Shown here piece after piece: positions 17,748 through 26,399 of a DNA stretch of 64,000 nt (positions are counted from its first letter, which is position 1; each line of letters begins with the position of its first letter). The DNA lies in NCBI GenBank assembly GCA_018380885.1, contig JAGZSY010000013.1, forward strand, positions 1 through 64,000. The letters are read 5' to 3'. The notes below the pieces were generated by a model. The model had not been told where the DNA came from, searched no databases, and worked only from the letters and a program-made list of their open reading frames with translations. Source of the stretch: Enterocloster asparagiformis (GTDB lineage: Bacteria > Bacillota > Clostridia > Lachnospirales > Lachnospiraceae). Position numbers and translations under genes: made by a program.

Positions 17748-19184
17748 CTAGCCGAATACCAGCGTCTTTACCACCACCGGGACCACCAGGCCGCCCATCA
17801 GGGGCCGCCCCATGTCCACGTAGTCATTGTCCCCCACCCGGATGGAATCCAGGGCGATCACATCCCGACCGCCGCGGCCCGCGTGGTATACCGCCTGCCC
17901 CAGGGCCTTGGCCATATCGCACTCCACAATGATGAGAAGCGGGGTTTCCGGTCCATAGACCGCGTCAGCCGCCCGGGCCAGCGCCCCAGCCAGCCGTTTC
18001 AGCTCCACGTAACCAGGATTGGGCCTGCCCTTCATGGCCAGCACCAGCTGCTCCGAATCGTTCTGCTGCCCGGCCCAGCGCATGCGCTCCGCCAGGACCT
18101 CGTATCTTCCCTCAAAGCAGGCGTCCTGTTCCTCCCCGGATAAGCGCAGCACCGGCACATTTTTCATAGGGAATATATTCTTTGTGTAGGTGATAGTGCT
18201 TCCGGAAATCGTCGTCGTGTAGGTTCCGGCTCCCACCACCGTGGCATGTATTGTCTCATCCGGCCTGACCAGCCGTCCGTCCTTTGTAAGCCGGCCGCGC
18301 TTCACCGCCATTCCCAGAAGCATCCCGATATCCCCGTACCGGAATACCTCCGCCGGCTCCCCATAGATCGCGTCCGCCACGCCCCCTGAGAAAAAATAGG
18401 CGTCCACCGGCCGTGTATCCGAGAACGGGCTGCTGCCCGGCGTCTGGACCTCGCGCAGGATTTCCTCCCGGGGCCGAAGCCCGAAGGCCTGCTCCAGCAC
18501 CTCGTTCATGGCCCCGCAAATCCGCTCCAGCACCTGGACGGAGGTCCGTTCCCCTTCCGCAATGGCGATTCCCTTCCAACGGGCGATCCGCTTAACGCTC
18601 TCGCTCACGTAATCCACCCCAAGATCACCGGACAGCCTGATCAGCCTTCCCCCCACATCCAGGCAGCCGGCGCAGACCGTCTCTCCCCGGTCGAACAGTA
18701 CCAGGTTGGAGGTCCCGCCTCCGATGTCGATGTTGGCGGTCACGCAGGAGTGGTCCTCCGAGTACTGCCTGGCCCCGCTGCCTTTTCCCGCAATGATGGA
18801 CTCCAGGTCCGGCCCGGCCGTGGAAACCACAAAATCCCCGGCAAAGCCGGAAAGGCGTTCCAGGACAATAGCCGCGTTGTCCTTTCTGGCCGTCTCGCCG
18901 GTGATGATCACCGCTCCTGTCTGGGTGTCTCTCGGCGTAAACCCGGCACGCTTAAATTCCTCCTCCACCAGACCCGCCACCGCGTCCGCGTCGATCATGG
19001 TCCTGGTCTTTAGGGGAGTCGTGTGCACAGCCCCCTTGTAGATCACCTGCTTATCCACTATGCTGACCTGGGGAACGCTGAAATATCCCGAGGTATTCTC
19101 GACGGAAAGGCGGCTGAAAATCACCTGGGTTGTGGAGGTGCCTATGTCAATCCCAATGCTCAGCAGCTCATCCGCCATATCCAT
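17748..19184 (-). CDS. eutA: Ethanolamine ammonia-lyase reactivating factor EutA
   Basis: A 478-residue actin/Hsp70-fold chaperone that uses ATP to swap damaged cobalamin out of the EutBC complex. The phosphate-binding loops SIGIDIGTSTTQVIFS (N-terminus) and NIDIGGGTSNLVLFDRG (about 150-166) are clear. It is the first gene of the eut operon. Upstream lie a sigma-A promoter (19311-19339) and a leader terminator (19211-19256) that could be read through on induction. Confidence 0.94.
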   Translation of the reverse strand: MDMADELLSIGIDIGTSTTQVIFSRLSVENTSGYFSVPQVSIVDKQVIYKGAVHTTPLKTRTMIDADAVAGLVEEEFKRAGFTPRDTQTGAVIITGETARKDNAAIVLERLSGFAGDFVVSTAGPDLESIIAGKGSGARQYSEDHSCVTANIDIGGGTSNLVLFDRGETVCAGCLDVGGRLIRLSGDLGVDYVSESVKRIARWKGIAIAEGERTSVQVLERICGAMNEVLEQAFGLRPREEILREVQTPGSSPFSDTRPVDAYFFSGGVADAIYGEPAEVFRYGDIGMLLGMAVKRGRLTKDGRLVRPDETIHATVVGAGTYTTTISGSTITYTKNIFPMKNVPVLRLSGEEQDACFEGRYEVLAERMRWAGQQNDSEQLVLAMKGRPNPGYVELKRLAGALARAADAVYGPETPLLIIVECDMAKALGQAVYHAGRGGRDVIALDSIRVGDNDYVDMGRPLMGGLVVPVVVKTLVFG

Positions 19185-19210
19185 CTTCCCCCTCCCACAA
19201 TTTCGTTACT

Positions 19211-19256
19211 AAAAAAAGAGACTTCCGTTAAAAGGCAGACTAACTTCCGGAAGTCT
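19211..19256 (-). terminator. Conditional terminator in the eutA leader
   Basis: On the minus strand AGACTTCCG pairs perfectly with CGGAAGTCT, followed by C and seven Ts, ending 27 bases before the eutA start and inside the predicted transcript. The 5' arm can instead pair locally (ACTTCCGGAAGT is self-complementary; AGACT also pairs with AGTCT), giving mutually exclusive folds. This is the arrangement expected for antitermination, as in eut operons controlled by ANTAR proteins such as EutV. I did not find the full two-hairpin ANTAR signature. Confidence 0.75.
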
Positions 19257-19310
19257 ACACTTTTGCCATCATCTCTCATTCTCTGTAGCGAAAGTTGTAT
19301 CATTTGTTTA

Positions 19311-19339
19311 ATTTTAACATTTAAATTCGCATAAATCAA
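19311..19339 (-). promoter_or_regulatory. Sigma-A promoter of the eut operon
   Basis: Minus strand TTGATT, 17-base spacer, TAAAAT. The start would be near 19304, giving a leader of about 120 bases containing the terminator at 19211-19256. A poor sigma-54 look-alike further upstream was not preferred. Confidence 0.6.
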
Positions 19340-19488
19340 TATATTATGATTATATTTTTTAAAAATCCAAAAATTCCTCCAGATATTGTTAAAATTTTTT
19401 CCCAATATTTGCCGTCTTAGAGCCACTATCTTGTCGTTTTTGCCAACGTCGCAACAAATGCGCTGCCGCGCCGAGTTGTTTCCAAGCG

Positions 19489-19566
19489 CAGAAAACGGCG
19501 CTGCGCGCTGCTTTTTGCGGGATTTCCATGCTAGAATCCCTCCGCAGCGGCAAACGCCGTTTTCTG
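19489..19566. repeat. Long nested inverted repeat between eutA and the PHP gene
   Basis: CAGAAAACGGCG at 19489-19500 is perfectly inverted at 19555-19566 (12 bp). Inside are CGCTGC/GCAGCG and GGGATT/AATCCC pairs, so 78 bases can fold as one long imperfect hairpin. It follows the PHP gene stop and may act as a weak terminator, or be a small palindromic element. The rest of the 418-base gap (19340-19488, 19567-19602) is AT-rich with no gene seen. Confidence 0.7.
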
Positions 19567-19602
19567 ACAAATATATATCAATCTTTTTTCCGGCAATACG
19601 CC

Positions 19603-20601
19603 TTATTTTTCCAGCCCGTTCAGGAACAGCGCATTGCTCCAGGCGGTGCGCCCGTACACGTCAATGCACTCGATGCGCACATAGGTCTCGCGGCCGTTCA
19701 AGTCCACAGACGCCTCGCTGAGTCCATTTTCCCGCTCCCCGCACATCACGGTACGCCCGGCGTTCACCGGCCCCCCGGCGATAAAGTTGATCCGGTAAAC
19801 CGGGCTGCATTTCACCCAGGCCCGGTTCCCGTCCACTCCCCTGTCGTAGATCATCGGGCCGGAGGAGGCGTAAAACTCTCCCTCCATCAGGGCGCAGGTA
19901 ATCATTTCATGGGTCAGAGCAGGCGCCTTCACCATGATAAAGCCGCCGCAGGCATCGTCGAAGAGCCCCTCGTTGTGGTTGTCGTCCGCGGCAAAGGCGT
20001 AAATCTGCTTCCCCCTGCGCAGAATGGCATCCCAGTAGGTCGTGTCGTAGCCGGTGCCGCTCTCATTTACCGTGTTATAGTTGAATATCTCCAGCCCCAA
20101 AAGTCCGTCCGCCTCCGCAAACTCCTCCTCGCGCACCCGCGACCAGATGGGGTGATTGTAGATGGTCAGGCAGCCCCTGGACCTGAGGTAATCGCTCATC
20201 TCCTGGGTCACCGCAGCCCCGTCCCATCCGCCGAAGAAAAGTCTCGGCGTCACGGTCTCCCCGTGGGACATCAGCGGAAGCGCGGCCTGTTCCCGGACGC
20301 TCTTCGGCCCCAGTATCCCGTGCACATGGTGCACCTTCAACCGCTCTGTGTAGGTTTCGTCCTTCCACAGCACGGCCGAGGACTCCACTGCCGGAATTAT
20401 GATGAAATCGTCCCGGTTGAACTGCTCAGAGTAGTCCGAATACACATCGTGGTCGCTGATGCCCAGAAAGCTGTAACCGTTTTTGCGGAACAGCTCCACC
20501 GCTTCCACGGGCGTTAAGCAGCCGTCGGAGTCCACCGTATGGCTGTGGAGATTGCCCTTGTACCAATTTCCGCCCTCTTTAAATCCTCCGTTTTTTCTCA
20601 T
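19603..20601 (-). CDS. PHP-domain metal-dependent phosphoesterase (CehA/McbA type)
   Basis: A 332-residue protein with a PHP metallo-hydrolase fold. The metal-binding motif KGNLHSHTVDSDG is at about 15-27 and LGISDHDVYSDY follows at about 46-57. The proportions and CehA-like HSH start suggest the CehA/McbA subgroup, whose members hydrolyse phosphodiester or carbamate bonds. No signal peptide is evident. The substrate is unknown and the gene has no clear operon partner. Confidence 0.8.
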   Translation of the reverse strand: MRKNGGFKEGGNWYKGNLHSHTVDSDGCLTPVEAVELFRKNGYSFLGISDHDVYSDYSEQFNRDDFIIIPAVESSAVLWKDETYTERLKVHHVHGILGPKSVREQAALPLMSHGETVTPRLFFGGWDGAAVTQEMSDYLRSRGCLTIYNHPIWSRVREEEFAEADGLLGLEIFNYNTVNESGTGYDTTYWDAILRRGKQIYAFAADDNHNEGLFDDACGGFIMVKAPALTHEMITCALMEGEFYASSGPMIYDRGVDGNRAWVKCSPVYRINFIAGGPVNAGRTVMCGERENGLSEASVDLNGRETYVRIECIDVYGRTAWSNALFLNGLEK

Positions 20602-20738
20602 AGCGCTCCCTCGTCGCTGCCTCTGCGGGCAGCTGCTTTTTTCTTAACTATACACGGTATTTTCTCTTTTGTCCAGATTCGGATTCATGCCCGGAGGGAC
20701 TAAAAAAACGGCCTTATCACGCCCTTTGTCCCCGCAAA

Positions 20739-20767
20739 TTGACAGGAATTTACCTTATCTTTATAGA
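20739..20767 (+). promoter_or_regulatory. Sigma-A promoter for the 20869 gene
   Basis: TTGACA, 17-base spacer, TATAGA, with a start expected near 20774, about 95 bases before the ATG. Confidence 0.65.
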
Positions 20768-20868
20768 ATACAAATACTGCCAGTGCGAAAAATCCCTTGT
20801 GATTTTCTTCTGATGCGATATAATTACATGTAACGAAACTGTTAAGACTGCAAATTCAGGAGGAATCT

Positions 20869-22527
20869 ATGAATAAGAAAAAGCAACTGCTGCTCAATCT
20901 GGCCCTGACAATTTTCTTTGTCGCGGCTGTGATCGTGCGAGGACCGAACCTAAACCCCCTGTACTCAGACGGTGCCTTTACCTGGTGCTTTGTCATCAGC
21001 TGCTATGTGGTGTTAAACTTTTTTATCTGCCTTGGAAGCCTGCGGCTCTCCACCAACGAGTACAACCGCATTCAATTTTCCATTGACAGCAGCGTTAAAA
21101 GTGTCAAGAGAGGCTTCGTGCTGTTGGGCATCCTCTGGGTACTTTACTTTGCCGTGAGCCTGCTGTCCATCCCGCTGTTCAACTACAAGGCCTACCGCGA
21201 CCAGCTGGGAACGCCCCAGGTTTCGGAATTTAACGAGACGGTCCAGCCCTTGGCGTTGAATCAGCTCCCCATCGTGGACCGCGACCTGGCCCGGGAGCTG
21301 GCGGACAAAAAGGTGGGCGAGAATCCCGGCCTGGGCAGCCAGGTGGTGCTGGGCACCCCCGTGATCCAGAAGGTGAACGATAAGCTGGTGTGGGTGGTTC
21401 CGTTAGAGCACTCCGGCTTCTTTAAATGGCTGAAAAATATGGACGGCTCCGCCGGCTACATTGTGGTGGCCGCCAACGACGTCAGCGACGTGACCCTGGT
21501 GACGGACCACAAGATCAAGTACCAGGCCAACGCCTATATTCTGGACGATTTAAACCGCCATGTGCGCCTGTTCGGAGGCGGCCTGTTCAAGGGCCTGACG
21601 GACTACTCCTTTGAGCTGGACGACGACGGCGTGCCCTACTGGGTGTTAACCACCTACAAAAACCGCTGGCTCTTCAGTCTGCCGGAGGCGGACGGCGTCC
21701 TGATCGTCAACGCCACCACCGGGGAGACGATCCACTACACCACGGACACCATACCGGAGTGGGTGGACCGGGTGCAGCCTGAATCCTTTGTGATGCAGCA
21801 GATCAACAATCAGGGGCAGTATGTGCACGGCATCTTCAACTTCTCCAACCAGGACAAGTTCCGCCCCAGCCGCGGCGATATCATCATCTACAATGGAGCG
21901 CGCTGCTATCTCTTCACCGGTCTGACCAGCGTGGGCTCCGACGAATCCGCCATCGGCTTCATTCTGGTGGACATGGTAACCAAGGAATCCTTCCTCTACC
22001 AGATGAGCGGCGCCACCGAGGTGGCGGCCCAGAGCTCCGCGGAGGGCAAGGTCCAGCAGTTCGGCTACCGGGCCTCCTTCCCAATGATCATTAATCTGGA
22101 CGGACAGCCCACCTATTTCATGACATTGAAGGACAATGCGGGCCTGATCAAGCAGTACGCCTTCGTGTCCGTGGCCAATTACACCAACGTGGGCACCGGC
22201 GAAACCATCGACAGCGCTCTGCGCGATTTCCGCCAGCTGCGCGGCAGCTCCGGCAGCATCCTCACCGGCCAGTCCGCCGGGAGCGTGAAAGGCACCGTGC
22301 TGCGGATCGCCTCGGAAAGCCTGGGAGACGGCGTCACCTACAAGATAATATTGGAAGAAAAACCCAATTTGCTTTTCACCGTTTCCTATGATCTGAGCAA
22401 CGAGCTGGCCATCACCCAGCCGGGGGACCGGGTGTCCATTGAATATCTGACCAGCGGCTCGGGAATATGCATCGCCACCAGCTTCGACAATCTGGCGTTC
22501 ACGCAGAAAGCGGACGAGGGAGAATAA
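20869..22527 (+). CDS. Unrecognised membrane-anchored protein
   Basis: A 552-residue protein I do not recognise. It has hydrophobic helices at about 8-25 and 38-58 and a third at about 84-103, then roughly 450 residues likely facing outside. The soluble part is rich in beta-like stretches, for example VWVVPLEHSGFFKWLKNMDG, YIVVAANDVSDVTLV and GVLIVNATTGETIHY; the last resembles the beta-rich PepSY-like style, but that is weak. AGGAGG precedes the ATG. A small four-helix membrane protein follows 46 bases later and is probably co-transcribed. No catalytic motif was found. Confidence 0.8.
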   Translation: MNKKKQLLLNLALTIFFVAAVIVRGPNLNPLYSDGAFTWCFVISCYVVLNFFICLGSLRLSTNEYNRIQFSIDSSVKSVKRGFVLLGILWVLYFAVSLLSIPLFNYKAYRDQLGTPQVSEFNETVQPLALNQLPIVDRDLARELADKKVGENPGLGSQVVLGTPVIQKVNDKLVWVVPLEHSGFFKWLKNMDGSAGYIVVAANDVSDVTLVTDHKIKYQANAYILDDLNRHVRLFGGGLFKGLTDYSFELDDDGVPYWVLTTYKNRWLFSLPEADGVLIVNATTGETIHYTTDTIPEWVDRVQPESFVMQQINNQGQYVHGIFNFSNQDKFRPSRGDIIIYNGARCYLFTGLTSVGSDESAIGFILVDMVTKESFLYQMSGATEVAAQSSAEGKVQQFGYRASFPMIINLDGQPTYFMTLKDNAGLIKQYAFVSVANYTNVGTGETIDSALRDFRQLRGSSGSILTGQSAGSVKGTVLRIASESLGDGVTYKIILEEKPNLLFTVSYDLSNELAITQPGDRVSIEYLTSGSGICIATSFDNLAFTQKADEGE

Positions 22528-22573
22528 CCTCTCTTCCCGCTGCGGCAATTAATAAAAAGAAGGAGGAATTCAA

Positions 22574-22894
22574 ATGAAAACAGGTGCTAAAGTCTGGCTG
22601 TGGATCATGCTCGTAGCCAATTCCCTGGCCTGCGTCTCATATATCTTACTGACGCTGGCAAACCCCTTGTACTTTCTGTATATACTGGCTGAGGCCGGTA
22701 TGATCACGGCGGTATGCCTTCTGCTGTTTTTTAAGCGCAGGCTGGGCTTCTACATCTTCCTGACCGTCGCAGCCATCGCGCTGGTTATGAACATCATCTT
22801 CGGAACCCCTGTCATCGCAGCCCTGCTGGGCGCAGTGGTGGGTCCGCTCATCACCTACCTGGTATTAAAGGGCAGCTGGGAGGCGCTTTCCTAA
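22574..22894 (+). CDS. Small four-helix membrane protein
   Basis: A 106-residue, very hydrophobic protein with four likely membrane helices (about 8-28, 31-50, 56-75 and 80-100) and few charged residues. It has an AAGGAGG site before the ATG and is followed by a strong terminator. Function unknown; its place after the 20869 gene suggests a shared role. Confidence 0.75.
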   Translation: MKTGAKVWLWIMLVANSLACVSYILLTLANPLYFLYILAEAGMITAVCLLLFFKRRLGFYIFLTVAAIALVMNIIFGTPVIAALLGAVVGPLITYLVLKGSWEALS

Positions 22895-22916
22895 GGGCGC
22901 ATTCAGACATAAAAAT

Positions 22917-22970
22917 TAAAAACGCGGAAGGCTCCAGGCTGTCATCACCTGAAACCTTCCGCGTTTTATT
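22917..22970 (+). terminator. Intrinsic terminator after the 20869-22894 pair
   Basis: AAAACGCGGAAGG pairs with CCTTCCGCGTTTT, with a smaller CAGG/CCTG stem in the loop and T-rich sequence after. The A-run on the other side makes it potentially bidirectional. Confidence 0.85.
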
Positions 22971-22974
22971 GATT

Positions 22975-23091
22975 GCAGTGGACCGCCGGCGCAGCCTGCG
23001 TGCCATTGCTTGAATGTAATGGGCCACTGACTCAGCCTGCGTGCCAGTCTTGAATGCAGTGGGCCGCGCAGCCTGTAGCCCATTGCTTTAT
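22975..23091. repeat. Three degenerate tandem copies of a ~38-41-bp unit
   Basis: Copies begin near 22975, 23016 and 23056. Each holds a variant of GCAGTGGGCC, then CAGCCTGCGTGCC, then ATTGCTTGAATG. The unit contains no reading frame. It fills the gap between the terminator and the dehydratase stop codon. Confidence 0.6.
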
Positions 23092-23126
23092 GATCAACTG
23101 CACCGCAGTCTTGCATTTTCCATTTT

Positions 23127-24272
23127 TTACCATTCGGCCATAGTCCCGTCATAATTTCTCCACTTAGGGTTAGCCCAGTGCAGCCCCTGTGCGGAGACCT
23201 CCCTCACCTTCTCCTCGTCGATCTCCAGGCCCAGACCTGGAAGCGTGGGCACCTTCACAAAGCCATTCTCATACTGGAACACGTCCTTGTTCTTCACAAA
23301 ATCCAGCAGGTCAAAGCCCTTGTTGTAGTGGATGCCCAGGCTCTGCTCCTGGATAAACACATTCGGCGAGCACACGTCCACCTGCAATGTGGCGGCCAAG
23401 GCGATGGGACCGTAGGGCGCGTGGGGCGCTGCCGCCATGTCGAAGGCCTCGGCCATGGCGATGATCTTCTTCATCTCCAGAATGCCGCCCACCATGGCCA
23501 CATCCGGCTGGATGATGTCCACCGTCCCCTCCCGGAAAATGTTCTTGTACTGCCAGCGGCTCACCAGCCGCTCCCCGGTGGCCAGCGGAGTGGAGCTCAA
23601 GGCTGCCACCTCTTTAAAATATTCCTCATTTTCCGGGAGCACCACCTCCTCCAGGAACATCAGCTTGTATGGCTCCAGCGCGCGGGCCAGCACCTTGGCC
23701 ATGGGCTTGTGCACCCGGCCGTGGAAATCCACCGCAATGCCGAATCCCTCCCCGCAGGCCGCCCGGATGGAGGCCACGCGGTCCGCCACCGCCTGAATCT
23801 TGTCGTAGCTGTCGATGTAGTGCAGCTCCTCGGTGGCGTTCATTTTGACCGCGTCAAAGCCCCAGTTCTTCCGGTCCATAGCCTGTTCGGCCACGTCCTC
23901 CGGCCTGTCGCCGCCGACCCAGGAGTACACCTTGATCCGGTCCCTGGCCCGTCCGCCCAGAAACTCGTACACCGGCACGCCGTAATATTTTCCCTTGATA
24001 TCCCACAGCGCCATCTCCATGCCCGAGACAATGGTCCCGTTGATGGGGCCGCCGCGGAAAAAGCTCTTGTACATCTCCTGCCACAGGCGCTCGATCTCAA
24101 ACGGGTCTCTCCCGATCAGGTACGCGCCCATCTCCTTGGCTCCCGCCACCACGGTCTCCGTCTTGGTCCCGGAAATCATTTCTCCCCAGCCCTCCACGCC
24201 TTCATCCGTGGAGAGCTTTACAAAAATCCATCTGGGCTTCACTTCGTATACGGTTACATCCGTTATCTTCAT
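23127..24272 (-). CDS. Enolase-superfamily sugar-acid dehydratase (DgoD-like)
   Basis: A 381-residue mandelate-racemase subgroup enzyme very like D-galactonate dehydratase. Metal ligands Asp182, Glu208 and Glu234 and catalytic His184 (VDFHGR) and His284 (AAPHAPYGP) match the E. coli enzyme (183, 209, 235, 185, 285) one residue earlier. It would remove water from an aldonate to give a 2-keto-3-deoxy acid. Here it follows PTS genes and a KDPG/KDPGal-type aldolase and no kinase gene is seen, so the substrate may already be phosphorylated. It is last in that operon. Confidence 0.88.
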   Translation of the reverse strand: MKITDVTVYEVKPRWIFVKLSTDEGVEGWGEMISGTKTETVVAGAKEMGAYLIGRDPFEIERLWQEMYKSFFRGGPINGTIVSGMEMALWDIKGKYYGVPVYEFLGGRARDRIKVYSWVGGDRPEDVAEQAMDRKNWGFDAVKMNATEELHYIDSYDKIQAVADRVASIRAACGEGFGIAVDFHGRVHKPMAKVLARALEPYKLMFLEEVVLPENEEYFKEVAALSSTPLATGERLVSRWQYKNIFREGTVDIIQPDVAMVGGILEMKKIIAMAEAFDMAAAPHAPYGPIALAATLQVDVCSPNVFIQEQSLGIHYNKGFDLLDFVKNKDVFQYENGFVKVPTLPGLGLEIDEEKVREVSAQGLHWANPKWRNYDGTMAEW

Positions 24273-24299
24273 CTGAACACTCCTTCTGCCTCGCCGAAT

Positions 24300-25574
24300 T
24301 TAGAATACCTTGCCGAACAGGCTGCCGATCAGGGACATAATGTAGCTGATCAGATGGGTTCCGGCGTCCTCGGTGGACACCAGCTCCATCCCGCTGCCCA
24401 TCTGGAATCCGCCGGTGATGGCGAGCTGGGTGTGCGCGCCTGCCATGGCGGTTGCGATCAGCAGAAGCATAACCGTAAAGATCACGGTGGACAAGTAAGC
24501 GCGCACCAGGTTGCCCTTGCCGAAGGCCACCGGCCAGGCGGCCAGCCACATGCCGATGTAGGCGATATCGGACAGCGGCAGCAGGCGGTTGCCCGGAAGC
24601 GCCATTGCCAGGATAATGGTGGTGGGCACCATCAGGATGCCGACCGCGATACAGGACGGATTGGCGATGGTCAGGGCCGCGTCGATTCCGATGTGGAATT
24701 TGTTGCCCTCAAAGCGCCTGTTCAGCACCTCCTTAACGCCGTCCGCAAAGGGCAGCAGGCCCTCCATCAGAATCTGCATCATCTTGGGGGTGATCACCAT
24801 GGCCGTTGCGGTTGACATGGCCACGATCAGGCATTTGTCCACCGGCTCCCCCGCCAGGACTGCGATCAGAAGTCCAATCACTGTGCCCACCGCCATGGGC
24901 TCGCCCAGCACGCCGAAGCGCTTCTGGATGCTCTCAGGGTCGGCGTTCAGCCGGTTCAGCCCGGGAATCTTATCGTAAAGCTTGTTCAAAAGGCAGGCTA
25001 AGGGCGCCCAGCACACGCTGTTGCTGGTGGGGAAGGATACCCCCGGCAGCCCGAAGGCCTCCTCGCAGATCGGCTGCGTCCAGTCCGCCAGCTTGAAGGT
25101 GATGGCCGCGTCCAGCACGCCCGCCACCATGGCTACGGGGATGCTGTTGCTGGCATACCACACCAGAGCCGAGGTGAAAATAAAGTGGTTGTAGGACCAG
25201 AAATCCACCATCACGCAGTTGGTCGCCTTCACCGCCAGCATAATCACGTTCACCGCCAGTACCAGGAACACGATCACCGCCGCCATTGGGAAGGACCAGG
25301 TGGCCGCTGCTCTGGCCGGCCAGCCCACGTCCATGATATCCGTGTGAAGTCCCCAGCGCTGCACCATCATCTGCACCGCAGGCGCTACCTGGGCGATAAA
25401 AAAGTTGATGGTCATGTTGACGCCGGCAAAGCCTACGCCGGTCATCAGGCAGGAGCGGAGCAAAACGCCCATCTTCTGTCTCAGGCAAACACCGATCACA
25501 AACATGATAATCGGCATCATACACATTGGTCCCAATCCGCTGATCCAGTTTAAACCGTCGATTACTACTTGCAT
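24300..25574 (-). CDS. PTS transporter subunit IIC, galactitol family
   Basis: A 424-residue polytopic membrane protein with about ten helices, of the EIIC-Gat family (GatC/SgcC). It forms the sugar channel of a phosphotransferase system. Characteristic stretches include LNWISGLGPMCMMPIIMFVIG near the start and EAFGLPGVSFPTSNSVCWAPL mid-way. Separate IIB and IIA genes lie directly upstream. The Gat family moves galactitol, arabitol and related polyols; context here suggests an acid or lactone. Confidence 0.9.
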   Translation of the reverse strand: MQVVIDGLNWISGLGPMCMMPIIMFVIGVCLRQKMGVLLRSCLMTGVGFAGVNMTINFFIAQVAPAVQMMVQRWGLHTDIMDVGWPARAAATWSFPMAAVIVFLVLAVNVIMLAVKATNCVMVDFWSYNHFIFTSALVWYASNSIPVAMVAGVLDAAITFKLADWTQPICEEAFGLPGVSFPTSNSVCWAPLACLLNKLYDKIPGLNRLNADPESIQKRFGVLGEPMAVGTVIGLLIAVLAGEPVDKCLIVAMSTATAMVITPKMMQILMEGLLPFADGVKEVLNRRFEGNKFHIGIDAALTIANPSCIAVGILMVPTTIILAMALPGNRLLPLSDIAYIGMWLAAWPVAFGKGNLVRAYLSTVIFTVMLLLIATAMAGAHTQLAITGGFQMGSGMELVSTEDAGTHLISYIMSLIGSLFGKVF

Positions 25575-25635
25575 TCTAATACCTCCTCATATCCGCCGCC
25601 TAAATGGCGGCACCCATCCCTCTGTGCTTTGCAAA

Positions 25636-25926
25636 CTACTTTGTCAGCGCTTCCTTGATCTGCCGCAGCGCCTGGTCCGCGCCGATTCCGGTGATAAAAC
25701 AGGTTCCCTTCACAATGGGGACTCCCCCCGCCGCGCTCTCATTAAGCATGCCGGTGGGCACAATCATGTCCGGGTGCTCCGCCGCCACCCTGGCCGGAAC
25801 CTCGGCGAATTTGCACTGTATGAACTGCACGTCGATGTGCTCCTGGGCCATAAAATTCTTAATCTTGTTCAGCGCCAGCGTGGACGTAATCATAGATGAA
25901 CCGCAGCAAACTAAAATCTTTTTCAT
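25636..25926 (-). CDS. PTS subunit IIB, galactitol type
   Basis: A 96-residue cytoplasmic phosphocarrier. The active cysteine is in the N-terminal loop ILVCCGSSMITSTLA (Cys7/Cys8), as in GatB. It takes phosphate from IIA and passes it to the sugar bound by IIC. Confidence 0.9.
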   Translation of the reverse strand: MKKILVCCGSSMITSTLALNKIKNFMAQEHIDVQFIQCKFAEVPARVAAEHPDMIVPTGMLNESAAGGVPIVKGTCFITGIGADQALRQIKEALTK

Positions 25927-25928
25927 TT

Positions 25929-26399
25929 TTAAACCACCTTTCCCACTAATTGAATGATATCGTCCGCGGACAAAGCCCGCGTCATGCCCGCAAGCACCGT
26001 CTCGTCGCTGATAAATTCCATCAGCTTCTGTAGCACCTCCACCTGCTTTCCGTTCCGGTCCAGCGCGATATTGAAGATAATCTTCACCTCCGCCTCCGCC
26101 TCCGGGTCGTCCACGCGTCGGAATTTCACGGTATTTTTCAGCACCGCCACTGCGATGCCCGACCGGTTCACATGCTCCGGTGTCACATGGGGGATCGCGA
26201 TACCGCAGGTGGGCAGGACCAGTCCCGTGGGGTACTCCGCCTCCCGTTCCAGAAGGGCGCTGTAAAACGTCTCCTTCACGAAGCCCTGCTCCAAAAGCCG
26301 TTGGGAGGTCCGGCGCAGAGCCTCCTCCCTGGTTCCGGCCTCGACTCCCAGCAAAATCAGGTTTTCCTTAATCAAATCTGCAAGAACCATTCCCTTCAT
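25929..26399 (-). CDS. PTS subunit IIA, fructose/mannitol-Gat type
   Basis: A 156-residue IIA domain protein. His71 in CGIAIPHVTPEHV is the phosphorylated residue. The start overlaps the aldolase stop (ATGA), so the two are translationally coupled, and IIB starts two bases after its stop. Confidence 0.9.
   Translation of the reverse strand: MKGMVLADLIKENLILLGVEAGTREEALRRTSQRLLEQGFVKETFYSALLEREAEYPTGLVLPTCGIAIPHVTPEHVNRSGIAVAVLKNTVKFRRVDDPEAEAEVKIIFNIALDRNGKQVEVLQKLMEFISDETVLAGMTRALSADDIIQLVGKVV

Noticed and set aside
19400..19440. Second sigma-54 promoter before eutA
   Set aside because: A TGGC...GGCA with right spacing exists but matches only about 8 of 12 consensus bases; the sigma-A promoter nearer the gene is better.
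19185..19602. Adenosylcobalamin riboswitch before eutA
   Set aside because: A GCCACT appears only on the plus strand near 19421; no B12 box or long cobalamin-type fold is visible on the transcribed strand.
23178..24815. 545-codon plus-strand frame
   Set aside because: Antisense to the DgoD-like dehydratase and PTS IIC, both with intact active-site motifs.
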